Source: Malania oleifera
Lineage: Eukaryota > Streptophyta > Magnoliopsida > Santalales > Ximeniaceae
Length of the DNA: 64,000 bases
Assembly (NCBI RefSeq): GCF_029873635.1
Contig: NC_080419.1
Coordinates: forward strand, 65,514,323 to 65,578,322
Direction: 5' to 3'
Position numbers and translations under genes: made by a program. Position 1 is the stretch's first letter. Each line of letters starts with the position of its first letter. Below are positions 56,488 to 64,000 of the stretch, one piece after another. A model generated the notes under the pieces. That model worked only from the letters and a program-made list of their open reading frames with translations, was not told the origin of the DNA and did not search any database.

Positions 56488-56781
56488 ATGGCTTCGTCTC
56501 TGCTTTCTTCTTCAAATGTTGTGAAGATGCTACTATTCTCTCTTATGTTTGGCTCTTCAGTAGTACTCCTCTCGTCTGCAACCAACTTCTACGAGAACTT
56601 TGACATCACTTGGGGAGACAGTCGTGCTCAATTTCTCAACAATGGCGACCTTCTCACTCTTTCCCTCGACAAAGCCTCTGGCTCTGGTTTTCAATCCAAG
56701 TAGGAGTACCTATTCAGCAAGATCGACGTGCAGCTCAAGCTCGTCCCCAGTAACTCCGCAGGCACCGTTACTGCCTACAAT
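56488..56781 (+). CDS. XTH: XTH exon 1 (contains in-frame TAG)
   Basis: It covers the signal peptide and the first beta-strands ([31 protein letters not shown], stop, [20 protein letters not shown]). The donor is AAT|GTAAGT at 56782, phase 0, at the conserved family position after GTVTAYY. The in-frame TAG is at 56701-56703. A GT at 56700 could act as an alternative donor before the stop, but it would shift the frame into exon 2. Confidence 0.85.
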
Positions 56782-56937
56782 GTAAGTAGATAGTCCAAGC
56801 TTTTCAATCAACTTTTAATTTTAATTAATATTTTGGAATAAACATGTGAAATATTTCAGAGGTAGGATAAAATTTAGCTTTATCACCATCCAAGGAATGT
56901 TAATTTGTTTAACTAACGCATCAAGTATGTGCTGCAG

Positions 56938-57131
56938 TTCTCGTCCCAAGGATCGACCCACGACGAGATAGACTTCGAATTCTTGGGGAACATAAGTGGA
57001 GATCCCTACATTCTTCATACCAATGTTTTCGGCCAAGGCAAAGGCAATAGGGAGCATCAATTCTATGTGTGGTTTGATCCCACTGCTGACTTTCACACCT
57101 ATTCCATCCGCTGGAATCCTCAAGCCATAAT
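56938..57131 (+). CDS. XTH: XTH exon 2 (catalytic exon)
   Basis: The acceptor is GTGCTGCAG|TTC. It encodes [20 protein letters not shown], then [19 protein letters not shown] and [17 protein letters not shown]. The two catalytic Glu and the Asp between them in DEIDFE are intact. The donor is AT|GTAAGT at 57132, phase 2. The intron upstream is 156 bp and the one downstream 115 bp. Confidence 0.92.
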
Positions 57132-57246
57132 GTAAGTATATGTACTCCCAACTAAAGTGACAAAATTAATTATATATACAGTTCCAGCGAACCTAGTTCA
57201 ATCTAAATTTATGTTTTTTAACATCTTGACCGTGTCTCTATTTCAG

Positions 57247-57658
57247 CTTCTCTATCGATGGCATGCCTATTAAGGAATTCAAGAACATGGAATCAATAGG
57301 TGTTCCTTTTCCTAAAAATCAGCGGATGAGAATATACTCCAGTCTTTGGAATGCGGATGATTGGGCCATAAGAGGTGGGCTGGTGAAGGCAGACTGGACC
57401 CAAGCACCCTTCATCGTCTCCTACAGGAATTACAATGTTGATGCTTGTGTGTGGTTATCCGAAGCATCTTCATGTAGTTCATATCCATCTTCTTCAACCT
57501 CTAGTACAGCGAATTCGTGGCTCACTCAGGAATTGGATTCTACAAGTCGAGAAAGACTAAAATGGGTTCAGCAAAACTACATTATTTACAATTATTGCAC
57601 GGACATGAAGCGCTTCCCACAAGGTCTCCCTCCAGTGTGCACCTCCAGCATGCCTTAA
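57247..57658 (+). CDS. XTH: XTH exon 3 and stop
   Basis: The acceptor is TTTCAG|C. It encodes [21 protein letters not shown], then the substrate-binding [17 protein letters not shown], a Ser-rich linker ([15 protein letters not shown]), and the conserved end [22 protein letters not shown] and PQGLPPVC. It stops at TAA 57656. All four C-terminal Cys expected for two disulfides are present. Confidence 0.92.
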
Positions 57659-59165
57659 AGGAAGAGCATCCAACCACTTTTTTTTTTCCTTTTATTTTTT
57701 TCCTTCAATCCTATATAATTAATTTATTCTTTCATTATTTAGTACGGTGGTGTGTGTATATATATATTCATTCGTTTTGATTGATGTACCATGTAATACC
57801 CTCTACAATCATATTAATTCGATGTTGTAAAACTTGAAGATTGCGCAGACCAATGCTGTTTCTTTGGGTATATTACTTACCTAAATTCTAATATTTGCTT
57901 CTAATTAATAATTAACCATCAATTTTTATCAAACTGCCTAGGCAATCACAATCATAAATTAATTAGTTATGAAGGGGGCATAAAAATTTAAAACACTATC
58001 CATCCTTCAAATTTCTATCCAAAACTTATACCAACAAATTTGGCTTTTTGATGATTCATAAGGTCATTTTTCCAATGATGACAATTTTTTCTCTTCCTTT
58101 CTAAGTTTTAAGTTTTGTTTGTAAATTGCTACATCATATAACATTTTAATAAATTATGATCCTATTGACGTACGACTCATAATCAGAGGAGCTATTCCCT
58201 TGAACACTCGATCGTACAAGTAAAAGATTTTGCGTGGAGGCCAAGGGGTGCATTGGATCGCTGGACCTTCCATGCATGAGACATTTATATCTACTTGAAA
58301 AAAAAAATCCAATAGTTGCATTGGGGTGGTGCAAAGAAGTCAAGCCCTTTACCCCTCCTCCCCAACCCCATCAGTACAATACAATACGTATAAGTTAGTG
58401 TGTAGAATATTTATTTTTATCATATGAGGGTATTTTAGGGTTTTCATGTGAGCTATATATGGTTGAATTCCTAAGAAAATTTTAGTTCAATGATTTAGTG
58501 AAAATTGCAGAGGCGCTCCATGGACGTAGGCAGAATGTTGAACTACATAAATTCGTTGTTCTTCTTCTCTCATTTGATTTTCTCTATTTTTCATATTTTC
58601 TATGTGTGTGATGTAACCTTTGAGTACGATTTCACAACAGATTGATTAATCACATTTTTCACTTTAATTGTTGATTATATTCTTGAAATATGCAAATTTC
58701 AAAAGTTAGGTTATTGTTCATCTAAATCATATTGAACATTTTAAATAGATTTTCAAGATGTTAAAAAAATTTAGATCATGCAGTGAGTTAACTTGCTTCT
58801 TGCAACTATTTTTGAAAAAAAAAAAAAAAATTGGAAGAACTTGCTTGTGGCCCAAACTCTTTATTCTCTCTTAATCTCTCTCTTTTTTAAAGAGGCATAA
58901 AAAATCTTGTGGCGTAATCTTGTATATCCTTTGAGAGTAGTTTGTTATGGTTAAGTTTATAGATCATTCCTTGTGAGGAAATTTATTTTCTAAGTGTCAT
59001 AACGTCCCCGAGGAGGGGTCCGGAATGGTGAAAGGTCATAATAGTATTGATGATTCAATGGAGTCATTAGTAACCTGTTATTTACATAGGTGAAGTTAGT
59101 TCACCTAATTATTACACATTGATTCATCTATAAACTAATCCTAAGCTGAAGGGGCTAGTAGTATA
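57659..59165. other. Intergenic region downstream of XTH, with a possible decayed copia LTR
   Basis: There is no gene. The 3' untranslated region of XTH probably ends within 57660-57850. Near 58509-58560 the block GCTCCATGGACGTAGGC...GAACTACATAAATTCGT resembles the GGACGTAGGC...GAACCTCGTAAA block of the copia LTRs in this window, suggesting a degraded LTR around 58390-58650. Ends are not definable. Confidence 0.45.
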
Positions 59166-59209
59166 TGTAGAGACCCAAACTCGTAATAGGCTAGGTTCAT
59201 TGGCGAAGG

Positions 59210-59345
59210 AGTCATGTTCGTCGACGAAGTCCTTTAGAGCCTCGTCGACGAAATTCAGAGTGTCGTCGATGAGGAGATACCAAGCGGGTCAGAGAAATAT
59301 CTGGAATTGGGCTCGGCAATGAAGCAATGGCTTCATCAACGAGTT
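59210..59345. repeat. TCGTCGACGA palindrome cluster in J LTR
   Basis: Exact or near copies lie near 59219, 59242, 59264, and degenerate ones near 59312 and 59333, 45-180 bp from the LTR start, as in element A. Confidence 0.75.
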
Positions 59346-59450
59346 ATGTGGCGGATTTTTCAACGAAGACGCCACCACTTTGACGAGTTTGACTCGGTCA
59401 AAGGCTCTATCAATATCCATTTCAGTTTCTTAGAAGCTAAGTTTCTCCCA

Positions 59451-59453
<3 letters not shown>

Positions 59454-59494
<41 letters not shown>
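59454..59494. repeat. (CT)n microsatellite
   Basis: About twenty CT units, followed by a second short CT run at 59513-59526. Confidence 0.95.
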
Positions 59495-59496
<2 letters not shown>

Positions 59497-61084
59497 AACC
59501 AACGAAATTCTTCTCTCTCTCTCTCTAAGATTCTTCACCATTCGACGTCCGTTTCTAAAAATAGAAGTTCTTGCAGGGATCAGAGGAGGAAGTTCTACAA
59601 CTTTAGCAGATCGGATCGTTGTTTTGAGGATTTTCGAGTCTTCCCAAAAATCGAGGTAAGGATCTTATTTCAATTTCTATTGAATATTTGGATAGTAGTC
59701 GAAAATAAGGTTATGTTCTGTGGTTTTTAGGTTTTGAGGATCCCGGGTTGTTCGTTTGGATCGTTTTCGTACATAGTTTCATTTCGGGTTTAAGGTAAGG
59801 GAATTTGATTACAACGGCATTTTTGGAAAATTGAACTGCTAAAAAGTTATTTTATACTTATATGTATGATTTAACTACTTATTTGCTAAATTCCACCGAG
59901 TAAAAATGTCAGTTTTACGATTTTTCGATTTTTGGAAAAAATAAGGATTTTGGCGTATGATCTCCTAATTTTATGAAAATCACATATTTGCATGAGATAT
60001 GGGAACTGAAGTTCCATTTTGCTATACTGAAATGTGGAAAACAGAGGCTGGTTATACACCGATTTGTATCTGTAAAAAAGGGTAAACTAAGTGGATATGC
60101 GCTGGTTTGTACCGATGGGATGATCTGAATTTGTGAAAATATTGGAATTGCACAGGTTACTATATTTTGTTATAAATTTTATATATGATATGGGAACCAC
60201 AGCTTGCTACCAAAAGAAGTTGAAAAAAACTTCCGTGAAGAAGTTGAAAAAACTTTAGTGATAGGGTTGAAAAATACTCTAAAACTATTATAAGCATGGT
60301 TCCAATGTTGGCAGTACAGTGCAACCATACATAAGGGATCAGTATGGGTACTTGAGATAGTTGACCTGCAAGTCGTTAGTAAGCTACTGGTAAAAATAAA
60401 CCAAGGGGTGGTCGGACTATAAAAGATGCTCGGCTTTGTCTGTACGAATAGGACACTGTCAGAGGTATCAGTGCACAACCCGTGCCATGGAGGTAAATAG
60501 GAAAATTGTCATACCAAGCTGGAAGTTGTTCTAATATTCATATACATGATTTAAATACTTGAATGTGCAAATAAATTTTATATGATACAGTATTTTAAAG
60601 AAATGTTCCATATGTATGAGTTTTTATGAAAATATGCATATATGCAATCACACACTGTTGTAACACTTTCTTCTTTACTGAGAGGTGTCCCACCCCATTA
60701 TACAACCTTTGTTTTCAGGTCCATCAGTACGTTGGTCCTAGTAGCCAGAGGGAATGGGGAGATTGTTTTTGGTTTAGCTTACATAAGTGTTCAAATCATT
60801 TATTAAACTTAGATGAAGTTCCTTTTTGGAGGGTCGTAATAACAGGTCATATTCAATGTTCGAATTTATGTACTTAAGGATGTAATAGTAAGCTCTGGTA
60901 TAAGTCTCGCAGAAATCCCAATGAATGTTTATATTTTTTTCGCAACATTTACATTGTAATTATGTATGGTTTACACCCGTATGTCCTTTTTTAGGGTGGG
61001 TTGTCTATGTATCTTGAATAGGTACAGGTATTTTGTATTTGGGTTAACGGTGCTGGTCCGTATAAAGGGTCGGGTCATTATAGT

Positions 61085-61097
61085 TGGTATCAGAGCC
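61085..61097 (+). other. Primer-binding site of element J
   Basis: TGGTATCAGAGCC, exact Met-tRNA type, two bases after the LTR. Confidence 0.85.
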
Positions 61098-61473
61098 CTT
61101 ACCCAGTCGAAAGTGTGTTTTGATGCATGTTGTCTGGTTAAGGATGTGTTCAAGACTTAGGAGTTGCTAGTTCTATAGCCTAGAATATACGAGAGTATAG
61201 GGCAAGGATAAGACCTTGGATTTTTCTTTGTATATCTGGAGACGGAAATTCATTGATAGACTTCTATGTTTTTCTAGATCAATCGAAAGGTTCAAAAAAT
61301 CATGGCAATCCATTGATGGTTTTGTTTCCTAGTAGAAGGGCGGAATTCGAGTTCAAATGATAATGTCAAATTAATGGAGTATGTCAATATTAGGGATATG
61401 AAGTTAAGGAATTGAGTACTAGTCGATGCGTAGGCTAATACCTTTCTAATGGATTCTCATAATTGTTTTCAGG

Positions 61474-62400
61474 ATGGAATCTAGGGATATTACTGCCAAC
61501 GTGGGAGGTAGTAGTAGTGAGGGTGCCGGCCCTAAGGTTGGTAATGACTCTACTAGTGTATTGCGGGAGTTTGCACGGCAACTTATGGCTGAGGTAGTGC
61601 GAATGAATAGGGGGCAGGATTGTCCTACGACTGAGTTGGGTTGCTTTATTAAGCAGTTCACTAGGTTGAAGCCCTCGATTTTTGTGGGCAGTGTAGATCC
61701 AGTTCGTGCTGAGAATTGGATCCAGGAGATTGAGAAGATCCTGTATGTTTTGAACTACACGAAGAGGCAGAAAGTCACCTTCGCCATGTTCAAGTTGGCA
61801 GGGGAGGTTGAGAGATGGCGGCTATCGGTTAAGAAGATGGAGGAGCACCGACCGATACCAATTGCGTTGATGTGGGTCTGGTTCAAAGAGCTCTTCTTTG
61901 AACGTTATTTTTCAGCCATGGTTAGAAACGCGAAGATAGAGGAATTTATGAACCTGACGCAAGAGTTGTTGACAGTGCAACAGTATGCTGCTAAATTTCA
62001 AAGTTGTCCTAATTCACTCCATTCGTGATACCAGATGAAGCGAAGAAACCTGGAAGCTCTAAAGGGGTTTGAGGATGGAGATCGGTAGGCAGATTGTGAT
62101 CATGCAGTTGTAAGACTTTGCTACGTTGGTTGATAAAGCCACGGTAGCAGAGGAGTGTTTTCTAGAGGATGTAAAGGTTCAGGTCTCGAAGAAAAGGCCA
62201 GTGCCTCCTAACTCTTTGTCTGGGGTAGGATAGGGTAATTGGAAGAAGAACAGTGGTGGTATGTCCCAGAACACTACATGTGTTCAACGTTGCTCTTTGT
62301 GTGGTAAGAAACGCCCTGGGTAGTGTTGGTTGTCTATAGGGACTTGTATGTGGTGTGGTAGACAAGGGCATCAAATGAAAGAATGTCATGTGTAAAGGAA
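61474..62400 (+). pseudogene. Element J gag
   Basis: It starts at ATG 61474. The open frame of 184 residues has FIKQFTRLKPSIFVGSVDPVRAENW, then KILYVLNYTKRQKVTFAMFKLAGEVERWR and FKELFFERYFSA, the Retrotrans_gag fold of Tekay/Del-type chromoviruses. A stop at 62026 or a nearby frameshift interrupts it (relatives continue SRFAPY). Two cysteine clusters near 62290-62395 (CSLCGKKRPG, CMWCGRQGHQMKEC) are zinc knuckles. Confidence 0.88.
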
Positions 62401-62482
62401 AAGTGGAACCTCGCAGCAGCCATACAGGGGTGATACTCAGGAACAGCTTAGTGGTCAACAAGGGGGTACGACCCAGGCTAGG

Positions 62483-62914
62483 GTGCATTCTCTGACTCCA
62501 GCCGATGCTAAGAACGCGGGCGATGTTGTCACAGGTATCATTTACATGCTTTCTCATAAAGTTGTTGTATTATTTGATTCTGGGGAAATGCATTCTTTTA
62601 TTTCCTGTGGATTTGTTAAACTATGTGGGTTAGAGGTGCGATTGCTAGATTATGAATTGGTAGTGGCTACACCGTCCGGGTCTGCGATTGGGTGTAGTAG
62701 TGTAGTTTGTGACTTCCCGATTGAAATACAAAGAAGGATTCTACCCGACGACCTTGTGGTGTATGACATGTTTGGCTTTGACATCATCTTTGATATGGAC
62801 TGGTTGTCACCCAATTATGCCAATATTGACTGCCACAGGAGGGAGGTGTTGTTCAGACCTCCTGGAGAGTATGAATTTCAATTTTTAGGGTCGTGTGTGC
62901 ATTATGCACCATGA
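62483..62914 (+). pseudogene. Element J aspartic protease
   Basis: This is an open frame of 143 residues with VVVLFDSGEMHSFIS. The DSG active site is intact, unlike element A. It continues with LVVATPSGSAIG, FPIEIQRRILPDDLVVYDMFGFDII and DMDWLSPNYANIDC. Near the end, HRREVLFRPPGE is the usual linker to RT. Confidence 0.88.
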
Positions 62915-62926
62915 ATCCTTTCTGCT

Positions 62927-64000
62927 ATGCAAGCTAGAAGGTTACTCCTTGGAGGGTGCCAGGGGTATCTAGCATTTGTGAAAGACACGCCAGTAGAAGA
63001 AAATAGATTGGAGATGATTGCTGTAGTGCGCGAATTCCCTGATGTATTTCCAGAGGACTTGCCAAGTTTACCTTCGGATCGTGAAGTCGAATTTTCCATA
63101 GAATTAAATCCAGGTACGGCACCGATATCAAAAGCTCCGTATCATATGGCTTCAGCCAAATTGAGAGAGTTGAAAGATAGCTTCAGGAGCTGCTAGACAA
63201 GGGGTACATTCGACCCAGTGTTTCTCCTTGAGGAGCACTGGTGTTATTTGTGTAAAAGAAGGATGGGTCGATGAGAATGTGCATCGACTACCGAGAACTA
63301 AATAAGGTGACGATAAAGAACAAGTATCTGCTACCTAGGATCGATGATTTGTTTGATTAGCTTCAGGGCACGCAGATCTTCTCTAAGATTGATCTACGGT
63401 CTGAGTATCACCAGCTGAAGGTGAAAGCGGAGAACGTCCCGAAAACTGCATTTCGAACCCGGTATAGCCATTTTGAATTTATGGTTATGCCTTTTGGTTT
63501 GACTAATGCACCTGCAGCATTTATGGATTTGATGAACAGGGTCTTTCATTAAATATCTAGACCAGTTCATCGTGGTATTTATTGATGATATCCTAGTGTA
63601 TTCTAGAAGTGCTACAGAGCATGAAGTTCATTTGAGGCTGGTATTGCAAATGCTTAGGGATAAGAGGTTGTATTCTAAGCTAAAGAAGTGCGATTTTTCA
63701 CTAGAACAAATTGCATTTCTGGGGCAGGTAGTGTCTAAAGAAGGTGTATCAGTGGACCCGAGTAAGATTGAAGCAGTAGTGGACTGGGCGAGACCGAAGA
63801 ATGTTTAGGAGGTCGGAAGTTTTATGGTTCTTGTAGGTTACTACCGTCGGTTTGTAGAAGGGTTCTTCAGTTTAGCAGGTCCTTTGATGAGACTCACATG
63901 AATGAACGTGAGGTATGATTGGATGGATGAGTGCGAGTTGAGTTTCCAAGAGCTGAAACGGCGACTAGTCACTACTCCAGTTTTGACTCTTCCATCCAGT
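62927..64000 (+). pseudogene. Element J reverse transcriptase and RNase H start, cut by window end
   Basis: The linker ENRLEMIAVVREFPDVFPEDLPSLPSDREVEF leads to the RT. RT motifs are recognisable in shifted frames: [17 protein letters not shown] near 63262, [12 protein letters not shown] near 63380, [15 protein letters not shown] near 63498. The catalytic FIDDILVYS near 63577 is within an open frame (63572-63808) that continues [27 protein letters not shown]. Stops at 63194, 63229, 63255, 63358 and 63806 and a frameshift near 63550 inactivate it. RNase H begins near 63940. Confidence 0.85.

Larger units (their letters stand above)
56488..57658 (+). pseudogene. XTH: Xyloglucan endotransglucosylase/hydrolase gene, probable pseudogene
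   Basis: XTHs (glycoside hydrolase family 16) cut and rejoin xyloglucan in the plant cell wall. Three exons with GT/AG introns encode about 298 residues, the usual length. I chose ATG 56488 (CCATGGCT context) because it gives a signal-peptide-like N-terminus ([19 protein letters not shown]) before the conserved [12 protein letters not shown]. Exon 2 holds the catalytic [10 protein letters not shown], followed at once by the family's N-glycosylation site (NIS). Exon 3 has [22 protein letters not shown] and the XET C-terminal domain with four Cys. It is closest in feel to the XTH22-25 group. An in-frame TAG at 56701-56703 follows FQSK, where relatives continue into EYLFGK; otherwise all exons are intact. 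A retrotransposon also separates it from its probable promoter. A sequencing error at the stop cannot be excluded. Confidence 0.88.
59166..61082 (+). repeat. 5' LTR of element J
   Basis: It starts TGTAGAGACCC and ends CGGGTCATTATA (TA instead of the usual CA), about 1.9 kb. It contains a TCGTCGACGA cluster (59210-59345), a CT microsatellite (59454-59494), and a TACTGAGAGGTGTCCCACCCC block near 60675 shared with element A's LTR. Confidence 0.82.
59166..64000 (+). mobile_element. Element J: Ty3/gypsy chromovirus-like element, runs off the window
   Basis: It contains a 5' LTR, primer-binding site, gag, zinc knuckles, protease, RT and the start of RNase H. Its LTR start (TGTAGAGACCCAAA) and protein sequences place it near element A, but as a distinct family. 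Stops are fewer than in A, but already break gag and RT. Confidence 0.88.

Overview
The window looks like AT-rich, repeat-dense nuclear DNA from a flowering plant, most likely a eudicot. The evidence is long LTR retrotransposons of the usual plant Ty3/gypsy and Ty1/copia lineages nested in each other, and one intron-containing plant cell-wall gene with GT/AG introns. I cannot name the species. I see no bacterial genes, operons, CRISPR array, rRNA or tRNA gene. No element has an uninterrupted coding region, so this is a graveyard of mostly dead elements around one host gene.

Layout. 1-9308: a Ty3/gypsy chromovirus-like element (A, 541-8672, plus strand) inserted into an LTR of an older copy of its own family. 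9309-9962: diverged LTR-like sequence. 9963-14021: a minus-strand, gag-only Athila-like element (C). 14022-14773: copia RT debris. 14774-16819: a copia LTR plus gag start (K). 16820-22942: Athila-like element B. 22943-24501: a TAT-like gag/protease remnant (M). 24502-26966: unassigned sequence with an LTR-like promoter. 26967-28741: a truncated copia LTR related to K (L). 28742-31527 and 41232-42090: gag-only Athila-like element D, split by E. 31528-41231: a complete SIRE-like copia element (E, minus strand) with a perfect target duplication. 42091-47711: a 3'-truncated relative of E (F, plus strand). 47712-50490 and 50491-51377: two further truncated copia elements (G nested in H, minus strand). 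52159-56394: chromovirus I, inserted with a perfect duplication just downstream of a host TATA box. 56395-57658: a three-exon xyloglucan endotransglucosylase/hydrolase (XTH) gene with an in-frame stop in exon 1. 59166-64000: the 5' part of gypsy element J.

How the parts relate. The only host gene is the XTH. Its probable core promoter (TATA near 52126) is now 4.2 kb from its start codon because element I sits between them. Together with the stop codon, this makes it a probable pseudogene. Everything else records nested insertion followed by deletion through short direct repeats.

The least ordinary signal is in the LTRs. Several families carry, a short way upstream of the TATA-like box, a cluster of short palindromic or near-palindromic motifs. 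The same palindrome (TCGTCGACGA) occurs in gypsy elements A and J and in copia element F. E, whose LTR is otherwise homologous to F, has a different motif in the corresponding place.
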